The notes: generated by a model not told the origin, from the sequence alone. A stretch of 64,000 bases of DNA from Hymenobacter sp. J193 (GCF_024700075.1 NZ_JAJONE010000007.1:1-64000), one strand, 5' to 3'; shown: positions 9,618 through 18,996, counted from the first letter of the stretch. Numbers and translations: made by a program.

Positions 9618-10496
9618 ATGCATATATCCGTAAATTTCCGGCTCTGGGCCGGTTTGCTGCCGGGCCTGCTGCTGCTGAACAGCTGCACCCAGGACCCCTT
9701 TGAAGGCGTGGAAAGCAACGAGCGCGCCATCACCAACTTCACCCTGGACAAAGGCCAGATCGGGGTGGCTGAAATTACCCGCACGCCCACCGAGGGCACC
9801 GTGACGGTGTACGTGGTGAAGGGCACCGACCTTTCCAGCGTGGTTCCCCGCATCGAAACCTCCTACAAAGCCAAAGTAGACCCTGCCTCCGGGGTGGCTA
9901 CCAACTTTGCGGCCAGCAATGGCATCCGAACCTACTCCGTGACCTCCGAAACCGGCCAGGCCCGGGAGTGGAAGGTGCAGATCAAGGAGTACGAGTCGGA
10001 CATGGACGGGACGTGGAAGGTGACTAACCTGCAGTTCCAGTACTTCATTGGCGAAGGGGAAAGCTGGGGCTGGAGCGGCACCAAGAAAGTGGCCGACAAC
10101 ATTGCCGATGCCAGCAAGGAAAACGACAACACCATCGAGTTCAAGGTAACCGGCGTGCAGCCCGACGGCAAGCTGGAAGGCACCTACGACCATAAGGCCG
10201 GCCCCGACAACGCGTACGCCGACTTCAACTTCAAGGGCACCGACTACAGCTACAAGTTCCGGCGCTTGCCCAAGGGCCAGGGCACCTGGGTGCGGGACTT
10301 CACCGACAACACCATCACCTTCAACCCCGGGCAGGCCGGCCAGACCAAAACGGCCACGCTGGAATTCAGTTTCGACAAGTCCGTGATGAAAATGCCCTTC
10401 AACGTGCAGCCCTACGACATCGACTGGAACGGCGAGGGCAACAAGATGGAGCTGGGCGGGGCCAAAACCACCTGGTACACCCTCCAGAAAATCTAG
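9618..10496 (+). CDS. Surface lipoprotein, DUF5018-like, putative glycan-binding protein
   Basis: A 292-residue lipoprotein with lipobox LLNSC (Cys near residue 25). The N-terminal part (ITNFTLDKGQIGVAEIT, then a pattern of short beta strands ending REWKVQIKEYE, about residues 35-125) resembles the DUF5018/IPT-like domains found in SusE-position proteins. The C-terminal part (about 128-292) is rich in Trp, Tyr and Asp, contains DMDGTWKVTNLQFQYF and looks like a lipocalin-like beta-sandwich, with no catalytic motif I recognise. Its place directly after SusC/SusD and before a strong terminator suggests a surface glycan-binding protein for mannan. The substrate is inferred only from context. Confidence 0.7.
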   Translation: MHISVNFRLWAGLLPGLLLLNSCTQDPFEGVESNERAITNFTLDKGQIGVAEITRTPTEGTVTVYVVKGTDLSSVVPRIETSYKAKVDPASGVATNFAASNGIRTYSVTSETGQAREWKVQIKEYESDMDGTWKVTNLQFQYFIGEGESWGWSGTKKVADNIADASKENDNTIEFKVTGVQPDGKLEGTYDHKAGPDNAYADFNFKGTDYSYKFRRLPKGQGTWVRDFTDNTITFNPGQAGQTKTATLEFSFDKSVMKMPFNVQPYDIDWNGEGNKMELGGAKTTWYTLQKI

Positions 10497-10502
10497 TTTT
10501 CG

Positions 10503-10539
10503 GTTGGGCGGGGCCGGGGGGCCGCGCCCAACTTTTTTT
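10503..10539 (+). terminator. Rho-independent terminator after SusC-SusD-lipoprotein
   Basis: A 13-bp GC-rich stem with one mismatch (10503-10515 and 10520-10532), a GGGG loop and seven T directly after it. It lies seven bases after the lipoprotein stop and should strongly reduce transcription into the following GH26 gene, which may therefore have its own promoter or depend on read-through. Confidence 0.85.
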
Positions 10540-10593
10540 CGACTTTCCCCGCCGGGTTCTGCTATTCTCCGGTCCTTTCTCATCTTTCAGTTC

Positions 10594-11556
10594 ATGCATT
10601 CTGTTGTTCGCACTACGCTTCTTTTTCTGCATCTGACCCTACTGGCCAGCTGCGCGGCCCAGGCCCCGCGGGTGCTGCCCTACTTGCAGCAGATTTCCGG
10701 CCAGCAGACGCTTTCGGGCCAGCACAACAAGGAGCCCACCGCCGAGCCCACCAAGTGGACCGACTACGTGCACCGCGTGACGGGCAAGTACCCCGCGCTC
10801 TGGAGCGGGGACTTCCTGTTTGCCCAGAGCGACATCGACCACCGCTGGGACATGATCAAGGAAGCCGAGCGCCAGTACCAGCAGGGGGCCGTGGTGAACC
10901 TGATGTGGCACGCCTGCCCGCCCACCACCGGGGAGCCCTGCGGCTGGGACCCCGGCCTGCTCAACCAGCTGCTTACCGATGCCCAGTGGACGGAGCTCAT
11001 TACCGACGGCACGCCTCTGAACAAGGCCTGGAAGCTGCGCATGGACGACGTGGCCCGCTACCTGCAGTACCTCAAGGACAAGAAGGTGGAGGTGCTCTTC
11101 CGCCCCCTGCACGAAATGAACCAGGGCAAGTTCTGGTGGGGCGGCCGCCCCGGCCCCAACGGCACGGCCCGCCTCTACCAGATTACCCACGACTACCTGC
11201 GCAACACCAAGGGCCTGACCAACCTCATCTGGGTCTGGGATATGCAGGACATGAGCCGGGACTTCGCCGCCTATAACCCCGGCCCCCAGTACTGGGACGT
11301 GTTTGCCTTCGACGTGTACGACCAGGGCTTCGACAAATCCTGGTACGACTACATCCTGCCCATCGTGGGCGACAAGCCCATGGCTATTGGGGAGTGCGCC
11401 AAGCTGCCCACCCCGGAAGTGCTGGCCCAGCAGCCCCGCTGGACGTTCTTTATGGCCTGGGCCGAGCTGGTGCAGGAAAACAACGCTGAGGACACCATCA
11501 AGCGCCTCTACAGCGACCCGCGCGTGCTCACTCGCGACGAACTGCCGAAACGATAG
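10594..11556 (+). CDS. GH26 beta-mannanase, lipoprotein form
   Basis: A 320-residue GH26 mannanase, paralogous to the one at 500. The signal peptide ends in a lipobox (LLASC), so it should be lipid-anchored, in contrast to the T9SS-exported copy. The acid/base is Glu174 in RPLHEMNQ and the nucleophile Glu267 in [18 protein letters not shown] is shared with the first copy. There is no binding module and no T9SS tail, so it is a minimal single-domain enzyme. ATG 10594 is chosen because it starts the signal peptide; the upstream extension would run through the terminator. The pair may divide the work, one cutting long mannan outside and the other working on the membrane near SusC/SusD, as seen for other Bacteroidota mannan loci. 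That division is inference. Confidence 0.92.
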   Translation: MHSVVRTTLLFLHLTLLASCAAQAPRVLPYLQQISGQQTLSGQHNKEPTAEPTKWTDYVHRVTGKYPALWSGDFLFAQSDIDHRWDMIKEAERQYQQGAVVNLMWHACPPTTGEPCGWDPGLLNQLLTDAQWTELITDGTPLNKAWKLRMDDVARYLQYLKDKKVEVLFRPLHEMNQGKFWWGGRPGPNGTARLYQITHDYLRNTKGLTNLIWVWDMQDMSRDFAAYNPGPQYWDVFAFDVYDQGFDKSWYDYILPIVGDKPMAIGECAKLPTPEVLAQQPRWTFFMAWAELVQENNAEDTIKRLYSDPRVLTRDELPKR

Positions 11557-11561
11557 GGCTT

Positions 11562-11612
11562 CTAGTTGCTTGTTTCTGGTTGCTAGTTGATCAACCAGAA
11601 ACAAGCAACTAG
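11562..11612. repeat. 21-bp perfect inverted repeat between GH26 and GH5-like genes
   Basis: Two perfectly complementary 21-base arms (11562-11582 and 11592-11612) flank a nine-base loop, CTAGTTGAT. The arms start with CTAGTTGC, and the loop repeats CTAGTTG. A partial third copy of the motif, AAACCAGAAACA, follows at 11613-11624. No T run follows, so it is not a standard terminator. It fills almost the whole 75-bp gap and could be an mRNA-processing or stability element, or a mobile intergenic repeat. Confidence 0.85.
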
Positions 11613-11631
11613 AAACCAGAAACATATTTTC

Positions 11632-13425
11632 ATGAAAAACTGCGGTTTATTGCTGCTGACGCTGCTTGCGCTGCTGTCGGCCCGGCCGGGCTATGCCCAG
11701 GGCGTACTCCAAGGCGCGCGGCTGCTGACGGCCCCCGTGCGCCAGTACGAAAAGGCGGAGTGGGACATTACGGTGGCCGAGCAGTTTCGCAATGCCTATG
11801 ACCAGCGCGAGGTGACGCTGGATCTGGTGCTGACCTCGCCCACCGGCCGGCCCGTGGTGCTGCCCTGCTACTTTGAGCGCAACGAAGGCACGGGCTCCAC
11901 CTGGAAAGCGCGGTTTGCTCCCCAGGAAACCGGATCCTACGCCGGGATTTTTCGCCTGACGCGCAAGGCCGGCACCGTGGAATTGACCGTTAGCCCCTTT
12001 TCGGTCGGGGCGGGCCGCAAGCCGGGCTTTCTGCACCCCCACAACCTGTACACGTTCCGCTTCGACGACGGGACGCTGTTTCGGGGCGTGGGCGAGAACG
12101 TGGCCTGGGAGTCACGCTCGTTTGAAGACCAGAAGTTCACCTACGACTACCTGCTGCCCACCCTGGCCCAAAACGGCGCCAACTTTTTCCGCACCTGGAT
12201 GTGCTACTGGAACCTGCCGCTGGAGTGGCCGAACGTCAGCTCCACCAGGCGCTACGCCAACAGCCCGGCCTACTTCCACCCCGGCGCCATCAAGCGCATG
12301 GATGAGCTGGTGAGTCTGACCGACTCGCTGAACTTGTACTTCATGCTCACCCTCGACTGGCACGGGCACCTGATGGAGCAGGGCGGCTGGAAAAACAGCC
12401 CCTACAACCAGCTGAACGGGGGCCCGGCCCGCACACCCACCGAGTTTTTCACCCTGCCCGCCGCGCGGGAGAAGTACAAGAACAAGCTGCGCTACGTGGT
12501 GGCCCGCTGGGGCTACAGCGCCAATATTGCCGCCTGGGAGTTCTTCAACGAAGTCGACAACGCTGCCTTCACCCAGCAGGACAGCGTGCTGATTCCGCAC
12601 GAGGCCATTACGCTCTGGCACGGAGAGATGAGCCGCTACCTCAAGGACATTGACCCCTACCAGCACCTGGTGACCACCAGCATCTCGCACCGCGACATCC
12701 TGGGCCTGAACGCGGTGGCTTACTTCGACTTCCACCAGAAGCACATCTACAAGCACACGGAGAAGATTCCGGCCATCTACCCCAACTATATTCAGACCTA
12801 CGGCAAGCCCTACGTGGTGGGCGAGTTTGGCTACCGCTGGGAAGACGCCGACCCCGCCTACAAGGACGGTTTCAACTACGACTATCGGCGCGGCCTCTGG
12901 TACGGCCTGTTCAGTGCCACGCCCATTCTGCCCATGACCTGGTGGTGGGAGCTGTTCGACGACCAGCAGATGACGCCCTACTTCCGGGGCGTGCGCGCCA
13001 TCAGTGACCGGATGCTGGCCGCCGGCCAGGGCGAGTTTGAGCCCTTTACCGTGGCCGCGGGCGGCCTGCAAAGCTTCGGCATGCGCTGCGGAGACCAGTA
13101 TTTCGTGTATTTGCTCAATGCCAGCCTGGCTCCCATTACCGCGGCGCCCACCCTGCCCGAGCCGGCCGGCCGGGGGCTTACGGCCCAATCCTTCGAGCCC
13201 ACCAGCCGGCAGTACCAGCCCGTAAGCGGGTTGCGGCGGCAGGCGGGCACGCTCACGCTTCCCACCCTCACGCTGGCCCCCCGGCAGGAGCGCGTGCTCA
13301 TCCTCACGGCCAAGCCCAGCGGCAAGACCCAGCGCCACACAGCCCGACGTCATTCTGCGCCCGTGCCACCAGCCGCCCCCGGCCCGTCGGGGGCCACTCC
13401 CAGCGGCTCAGCCGCCGTACGCTGA
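11632..13425 (+). CDS. DUF5060-containing GH5-like glycoside hydrolase
   Basis: A 597-residue secreted glycosidase. Residues 1-22 form a signal peptide (ending GYAQ). A DUF5060-type beta-sandwich covers about 28-125 and a TIM-barrel of the GH5/cellulase type about 135-480. The probable acid/base is Glu307 in FFNEVDNA and the nucleophile Glu398 in VVGEFGYRW. A C-terminal all-beta domain lies at about 490-560. The family commonly acts on beta-linked polysaccharides; mannan is inferred from the neighbours. The last 35 residues are a Pro/Ala/Ser/Arg-rich tail without family similarity that looks like read-through into former intergenic sequence. Its stop overlaps the next start (TGATG), so translation may be coupled. 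ATG 11632 was preferred to an upstream frame that enters the inverted repeat. Confidence 0.8.
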   Translation: MKNCGLLLLTLLALLSARPGYAQGVLQGARLLTAPVRQYEKAEWDITVAEQFRNAYDQREVTLDLVLTSPTGRPVVLPCYFERNEGTGSTWKARFAPQETGSYAGIFRLTRKAGTVELTVSPFSVGAGRKPGFLHPHNLYTFRFDDGTLFRGVGENVAWESRSFEDQKFTYDYLLPTLAQNGANFFRTWMCYWNLPLEWPNVSSTRRYANSPAYFHPGAIKRMDELVSLTDSLNLYFMLTLDWHGHLMEQGGWKNSPYNQLNGGPARTPTEFFTLPAAREKYKNKLRYVVARWGYSANIAAWEFFNEVDNAAFTQQDSVLIPHEAITLWHGEMSRYLKDIDPYQHLVTTSISHRDILGLNAVAYFDFHQKHIYKHTEKIPAIYPNYIQTYGKPYVVGEFGYRWEDADPAYKDGFNYDYRRGLWYGLFSATPILPMTWWWELFDDQQMTPYFRGVRAISDRMLAAGQGEFEPFTVAAGGLQSFGMRCGDQYFVYLLNASLAPITAAPTLPEPAGRGLTAQSFEPTSRQYQPVSGLRRQAGTLTLPTLTLAPRQERVLILTAKPSGKTQRHTARRHSAPVPPAAPGPSGATPSGSAAVR

Positions 13426-16289
13426 TGGTAGCGAGTGTATCCAGGCGCTGCAACGCCTGGGAGCGAAGTGTCGGGCTGCTGGCGGGCTGGTTGCTGCTGG
13501 TGCCCGCCTACGCCCAGCAAGGCAAGCTCAACCACGGCCTGACCGCCCCCCAGGACCCGGCCACGCTGCCCCGCTCCCGCACGGCCGTGGTGATGCCCGT
13601 GCGCAAAGCCAAAGTGCCCGCGCGGGCGCTGCTGACGCCGTTAGCGGAAGATGGGTTTCAACTAAACGAGGGCTGGGAACTGGCTTCGGCCAACGATGTC
13701 AGTACCCCGGCGGCGCAGGTGAGCCGGCCGGGCCTGAATACGGGCAGCTGGTACAACGCCACTGTGCCCGGCATCGTGCTGACCACGCTGGTAGAGCAGG
13801 GCGTATACCCCGACCCGTTTTTTGGCCTGAATAACCTGGCCATTCCCGACACGCTCAGCCGCCAGGCGTGGTGGTACCGCCTGCGCTTCCGGGCGCCAAA
13901 AGGTCCGCGCGGCCGCCGGGCCTGGCTCGTATTCGAGGGCATCAACTACGCGGCCGATATCTGGCTGAACGGCCACCGGCTGGGTTCCATGAAGGGTGCT
14001 TTCCGCCGTGGCCGCTTCGACGCAACCAAGCTGCTCCGCGCCCACGGGGAAAACGTGCTGGCGGTGCGCGTGCAGCCCCCGCCGCACCCCGGCCGCCCGC
14101 ACGAGGAGTCGGCCCGGAGCGGGCAGGGGCCCAACGGCGGGGTGCTGGCCCAGGATGGGCCCACGTTCATTGCCTCGGAAGGCTGGGACTGGATGCCTGG
14201 CATCCGGGACCGGAATACCGGCCTCTGGCAGCCCGTGCGCCTGCGCTTCACTGGTTCCGTTACACTGCTCGATCCGCAGGTCATTACCGACCTGCCCCTG
14301 CCCGACACGACCCGCGCCGAGCTGACCGTGCGCGCCACCCTGCACAACGTCAGCCGCCGCGCGCAGCGCGTTACGGTAACGGGCCAGCTGGAAGGCCGCT
14401 CATTCAGCCAGCACGTGACCGTGCCGGCCAGGGGTAGCCAGCAGGTAATTTTCCGCGCTGCCGACTTTGAGGCGCTACGCCTGACGAAGCCTCGGCTGTG
14501 GTGGCCCAACGGCTATGGTCGGCCCGCGATGTACATGCTGCCGCTTACAGTCACGGAGGCCAACGGTACTACGTCTGACGCGCAAGCGGTGCGCTTTGGG
14601 GTGCGGGAGCTGAGCTACGAAATGACCGTTGACATGCCCACCGAAATCGGCCAGCGGGTGGAGTTCAACCCGTTGCGGGCACAGGCCGGGCAGGTGCTGT
14701 TCGACAACGCAAGCCGCCGGCAAGTGGAGCCCGAAGTGTTCGTGGCCCGCCTGCGCCCGGGAGCCGACCAAACGGCTTTGCTGCCGGTGGCCCAACCAGC
14801 CGCCGCGCCCTACCTGGTGCTGAAGGTAAACGGGCAGCGCATTTTCTGCCGGGGCGGCAACTGGGGGATGGATGATGCGCTCAAGCGGGTGTCGCGCGAC
14901 CGGCTGGAGCCGTACTTTCAGCTGCACCAGCAAGCCGGGCTGAACATGATCCGTAACTGGACCGGGGAAAGTACCGAGGAGGACTTCTACGCCCTGGCCG
15001 ACGAGTACGGGCAGCTTATCTGGAACGACTTCTGGCTTTCCACCGAAGGCTATAACCTGGAGCCCACGGATAACGCCCTGTTCCTGGCCAACGCCCGCGA
15101 CGTGGTGCGGCGCTTCCGCAACCACCCCAGCATTGCCCTCTGGTGCCCCCGCAACGAAGGCTACGCCCCCGCGGCCCTGGAAGACAGCCTGGCTCTGCTC
15201 GTGGCCAACGACGACGGCACCCGCTACTACCAGCCCAACTCCCGCAACCTCAACCTGCGCCCCAGCGGCCCCTGGCACTACTTCCACGACCCGGCCGACT
15301 ACTTCCGCCACAACGCCCGGGGCTTCACCACCGAAATCGGCACCTTTTCCGTGCCTGGGGCAGCGGCCATCCGCCGGTTTCTGCCGCCCGAGGATGAGTG
15401 GCCCATCACCGATGCCTGGTACTACCACGACCTGCACGCCGAGCACCAGCAGCCCGCGTATCTAGCCGACGTAGCCCGGCGTTACGGCGCGCCCGCCAGC
15501 CTCGACGATTTTGCCCGGAAAGTGCAGCTGCTGAACTACGACAGTCACCGCGCCATCTTCGAGGCCTGGAACAGCCGCCTGTGGCGCAACACCAGCGGCG
15601 TGCTGCTGTGGATGAGCCACCCGGCCTGGCCCAGCATGATCTGGCAGCTGTATTCCAGCGACTACTCCACCCACGGGGCGTACTACGGGGCGCAGAAAGC
15701 CTGTGAGCCGGTGCATATCCAGCAAAACCTCGATGATGGGCAAGTAGTCATCGTCAACACGACGCTCAAGCCGCTGCAGCACGCCCGGGTGCAGTACGCC
15801 CGCTATGATGCCCAAGGCCGCCAACTGAGCACCGAAACCCGCGCAGTAGCGCTTGCCCCGGCCAACCAGCTGACGCCAGTTTTTACGCCCGCACCGCCCG
15901 CTACCTTGCCGCCGGTGTATTTGACGCGCCTGCGGCTGCTTAACGAGCAGGGGCAGGTGGTGTCGGAAAACGAGTACTGGCAGCACGTGGCCGGCGCCGA
16001 CTTTCAGGTGTTTAACACCCTGCCCGCCGCGCGGCTGCAAACCCGCCTGCTGCCCGCTCCGGCCAATACGCACCCGCTGACCTACGAAGTCAGCAACCCC
16101 GGCACTGTACCCGCCGTGGCCGTAGCGCTTAGCCTGCAGACGACCCAAGGCCGACCCGTGCTGCCCGCCACTTACTCGGCCGGCTACTTTACCTTGCTGC
16201 CGGGGGAGCGGAAAACCGTGATCCTGCAAGTCAAGGATTTGCCGCCTTTACTTGGTCTGCAGCTACGCGCCGAAGCCTACAACCACTGA
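13425..16289 (+). CDS. GH2 exo-glycosidase, CsxA-like architecture
   Basis: A 954-residue GH2 enzyme: signal peptide (cleavage after PAYAQ, about residue 31), a sugar-binding jelly-roll domain (about 70-240, with WYNATVPGIVLTTLVEQGVYPD), an Ig-like domain (about 260-390), the TIM-barrel (about 440-730) and C-terminal Ig-like domains. The acid/base is Glu578 in CPRNEGYAP and the nucleophile Glu637 in FTTEIGTF. The Arg-Asn-Glu-Gly form and the WNDFWLSTEGYN stretch recall exo-beta-D-glucosaminidase-type GH2 proteins more than classical beta-mannosidases. In this locus it may trim mannose, glucose or another terminal sugar from manno-oligosaccharides. The next gene starts one base after its stop. 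Confidence 0.85.
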   Translation: MVASVSRRCNAWERSVGLLAGWLLLVPAYAQQGKLNHGLTAPQDPATLPRSRTAVVMPVRKAKVPARALLTPLAEDGFQLNEGWELASANDVSTPAAQVSRPGLNTGSWYNATVPGIVLTTLVEQGVYPDPFFGLNNLAIPDTLSRQAWWYRLRFRAPKGPRGRRAWLVFEGINYAADIWLNGHRLGSMKGAFRRGRFDATKLLRAHGENVLAVRVQPPPHPGRPHEESARSGQGPNGGVLAQDGPTFIASEGWDWMPGIRDRNTGLWQPVRLRFTGSVTLLDPQVITDLPLPDTTRAELTVRATLHNVSRRAQRVTVTGQLEGRSFSQHVTVPARGSQQVIFRAADFEALRLTKPRLWWPNGYGRPAMYMLPLTVTEANGTTSDAQAVRFGVRELSYEMTVDMPTEIGQRVEFNPLRAQAGQVLFDNASRRQVEPEVFVARLRPGADQTALLPVAQPAAAPYLVLKVNGQRIFCRGGNWGMDDALKRVSRDRLEPYFQLHQQAGLNMIRNWTGESTEEDFYALADEYGQLIWNDFWLSTEGYNLEPTDNALFLANARDVVRRFRNHPSIALWCPRNEGYAPAALEDSLALLVANDDGTRYYQPNSRNLNLRPSGPWHYFHDPADYFRHNARGFTTEIGTFSVPGAAAIRRFLPPEDEWPITDAWYYHDLHAEHQQPAYLADVARRYGAPASLDDFARKVQLLNYDSHRAIFEAWNSRLWRNTSGVLLWMSHPAWPSMIWQLYSSDYSTHGAYYGAQKACEPVHIQQNLDDGQVVIVNTTLKPLQHARVQYARYDAQGRQLSTETRAVALAPANQLTPVFTPAPPATLPPVYLTRLRLLNEQGQVVSENEYWQHVAGADFQVFNTLPAARLQTRLLPAPANTHPLTYEVSNPGTVPAVAVALSLQTTQGRPVLPATYSAGYFTLLPGERKTVILQVKDLPPLLGLQLRAEAYNH

Positions 16290-16290
16290 T

Positions 16291-18933
16291 ATGCTTTCTT
16301 CCCTGTTTCACCTTCCTTACCTACTAAGCCGCTTACTTATGGTACCCCTGCTTGGGCTTGCCGTAGCCGCACTGGCCGGCCCGGCGAAGCCCGCTGCCCC
16401 GGCGGCTAAAACCACGCAGGCGCTGACCTCGGGCTGGCGCTTTCGGCAGGTAGGCAAAGAGGCCTGGACCCCGGCCACCGTGCCGGGCTGCGTACACACC
16501 GATCTGCTGGCAGCCGGGCAGATTCCGGACCCGCTCTACCGCGACAACGAGCTGCAGCTGCAGTGGATTGGCAAGGTGGACTGGGAATACGAAACCACGT
16601 TTACCGTTACCCCCGAAACCCTGCAGCAAACCAACCTGGAGCTGGTTTTCCAGGGGCTGGACACATACGCCGACGTCACGCTCAACGAAGTAGCCGTTCT
16701 GCACACCGACAACATGTTCCGGGAGTGGCGGGCCAGCGTGAAGCCGCAGCTGCGCGTGGGCCCAAACCGCTTGCACGTCCGGTTCCGCTCCCCCCTCAAC
16801 GAAGTAGCCGGCCTGCCGGCTAAGGCAGGCTTTTCGCTGTATGCCGGCAACGACGAGCAGTCTATGACGGTGGTGGGGGAAAAAGGCCCGCCGCTGAGCC
16901 CTTACACCCGCAAAGCCCCCTACCAATACGGCTGGGACTGGGGCCCGCGCCTGGTCACGTCCGGCATCTGGCAGCCCGTGCAGCTCGAAGCCTGGACGGA
17001 GGCCCGCCTCAAGAACCTGCACCTGGTGCAGCGCACCCTTACGCCCAAGCTGGCGGAGCTGACCACGGAAGTGGAATACGAAGCAGTGGCCGCTACCACC
17101 GCCACGCTGCAGCTTGAAGCCCGGGGCGCTGACGGCCAGCTCGCCCATCCCGCCATCACCCAAACCGTTTCGCTGACCCCCGGCCGCCACGTGCTGACGG
17201 TGCCGCTGCAAGTGGAAAAGCCGCAGCGCTGGTTTCCGGCCGGCTACGGGGCCCAGCCCTTGTACACGGTCACGGCGCAGCTGATCCTCAACGGACAGAC
17301 CTTGGATAAGACCTCGCAGCGCATCGGGTTGCGCACCCTGGAAGTGCGCCGGCAGGCGGACCAATACGGCAAGTCGTTTGAGTTCGTGGTCAATGGCCTC
17401 CCCATCTTTGCCAAGGGTGCCAACTGGATTCCGGCTGATATTTTCCCGAACCGCGTGACGCCCGGCAAGTACCGCCAACTGCTGCAGGCCGCCAAGGACG
17501 CCAATATGAACATGGTGCGCGTGTGGGGCGGGGGCATCTACGAAAACGACGTTTTCTACGACCTCTGCGACGAGCTGGGCCTGCTGGTCTGGCAGGACTT
17601 CATGTTCGCCTGCACCTTTTACCCCGGCGACGACGCTTTCTTCAGCAACGTGCGCCAGGAAGCCACCGACCAGGTGCGCCGCCTGCGCCACCACCCGAGC
17701 CTGGCTATCTGGGTGGGCAACAACGAAAACGAGGTAGCCTGGCAGGACTGGAATATGCCCGCCATCATCGGGGCAGCGCACCAAAAGCAGGTCTGGGGCG
17801 ACTACCTGCGTCTGTTCAACGACCTGCTGCCCACCGTGCTGCGCGAGCAGGACCCCAGCCGCCTGTACTGGCCCTCCAGTCCCTCGGCCAACTACGAAGA
17901 TCTGGCCAGCCGCCAGCGCAACGGCGACATGCACTACTGGGCCGTTTGGGCCGGCACCGAGCCGCTTTCGGCCTACGAGCAGCAGGTGCCGCGCTTCATG
18001 AGCGAGTATGGCTTCCAGTCGTTTCCGGAGCTGAAATCCGTGCAGCAGTACGCCCAGCCCGCCGACTTCGACCTTGCCTCGCCTGTGATGCGCCAGCATC
18101 AGCGCAGCCAGGCCGGCAACCCGCGCCTGCTCGAATACCTGCGCCGCGACTTCCGGGAGCCCAGGGATTTTCCCGCGTTTCTGTACGTAAGCCAGGTGCT
18201 GCAGGCCCACGCCATCAAGCTGGCCGCCGAGCACCTGCGCCGCAACCGCCCCCGCGTCATGGGCTCACTGTACTGGCAGCTCAACGACTGCTGGGGCGGC
18301 GCCTCCTGGTCGTCCATCGACTACTACGGGCGCTGGAAAGCCCTGCAGTACTACGCCCGCCGCTTCTACGCCCCGGTGCTGGTCAGCCCCCACGAAGAAG
18401 GCGACACGGTGCGCTTCTACGTGGTATCCGACCGCACGGCCGCCGTGCCGGCCCGCCTGCAGGTGCGCCTGCTGGATTTCAACGGCAAGGTGCTGTACAA
18501 GCAAGCTCGGGCCCTGCAGATCGAGCCGTTGGCCAGCAGATCGTACCTCGATATCCCCCGCACCAAGCTCCTGCAGGGCCACGACCCTAAGCAAGTGGTG
18601 CTGAGCTGTGAGGTGCAGGGGGCGGATGGCACGATGCTCACTGCCAACACCCATTATTTCGCCCCGCCCAAGGATATGAACCTGCCGGCGGCCCGCATTG
18701 CCACCACCTGGAAGCAGCTTAGCGACAGCACCTTTCAGCTTACCCTGAAAAGTAAACAGCTGGTCCGCGACGTGAACCTGACGCTGGCGCAGGGTGACGG
18801 ATTTTTTGAGGACAACTACTTCGACCTGCTGCCCGGCCAGGCCCGTCGGGTAATCTTACGCCCCGCCGCCAGCACCTCTGCGGCTGAGCTGCGGCAGCGC
18901 CTGCGCGTGCAGTCGTTGGCTGATGCATTCTAG
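16291..18933 (+). CDS. GH2 exo-beta-1,4-mannosidase
   Basis: An 880-residue GH2 beta-mannosidase that releases mannose from the non-reducing end of manno-oligosaccharides, probably in the periplasm. It has an N-terminal hydrophobic signal (about 1-36), the beta-mannosidase-type sugar-binding domain with PGCVHTDLLAAGQIPDPLYR, an Ig-like domain, and a TIM-barrel with NMVRVWGGGIYENDVFYDLC. The acid/base is Glu479 in VGNNENEVAW and the nucleophile Glu572 in FMSEYGFQSFPE; these follow the Bacteroides Man2A pattern (GNNE and SEFGFQS). A C-terminal Ig-like domain completes the usual architecture. The start at 16291 is the ATG that begins the signal peptide, after the stop of the first GH2 gene. Confidence 0.92.
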   Translation: MLSSLFHLPYLLSRLLMVPLLGLAVAALAGPAKPAAPAAKTTQALTSGWRFRQVGKEAWTPATVPGCVHTDLLAAGQIPDPLYRDNELQLQWIGKVDWEYETTFTVTPETLQQTNLELVFQGLDTYADVTLNEVAVLHTDNMFREWRASVKPQLRVGPNRLHVRFRSPLNEVAGLPAKAGFSLYAGNDEQSMTVVGEKGPPLSPYTRKAPYQYGWDWGPRLVTSGIWQPVQLEAWTEARLKNLHLVQRTLTPKLAELTTEVEYEAVAATTATLQLEARGADGQLAHPAITQTVSLTPGRHVLTVPLQVEKPQRWFPAGYGAQPLYTVTAQLILNGQTLDKTSQRIGLRTLEVRRQADQYGKSFEFVVNGLPIFAKGANWIPADIFPNRVTPGKYRQLLQAAKDANMNMVRVWGGGIYENDVFYDLCDELGLLVWQDFMFACTFYPGDDAFFSNVRQEATDQVRRLRHHPSLAIWVGNNENEVAWQDWNMPAIIGAAHQKQVWGDYLRLFNDLLPTVLREQDPSRLYWPSSPSANYEDLASRQRNGDMHYWAVWAGTEPLSAYEQQVPRFMSEYGFQSFPELKSVQQYAQPADFDLASPVMRQHQRSQAGNPRLLEYLRRDFREPRDFPAFLYVSQVLQAHAIKLAAEHLRRNRPRVMGSLYWQLNDCWGGASWSSIDYYGRWKALQYYARRFYAPVLVSPHEEGDTVRFYVVSDRTAAVPARLQVRLLDFNGKVLYKQARALQIEPLASRSYLDIPRTKLLQGHDPKQVVLSCEVQGADGTMLTANTHYFAPPKDMNLPAARIATTWKQLSDSTFQLTLKSKQLVRDVNLTLAQGDGFFEDNYFDLLPGQARRVILRPAASTSAAELRQRLRVQSLADAF

Positions 18934-18996
18934 CCTCCGGCCGCATTGTCTTCTCTTTGCCTTATGCACACGTTTTCTTTTGACAACCAAGGCTGT

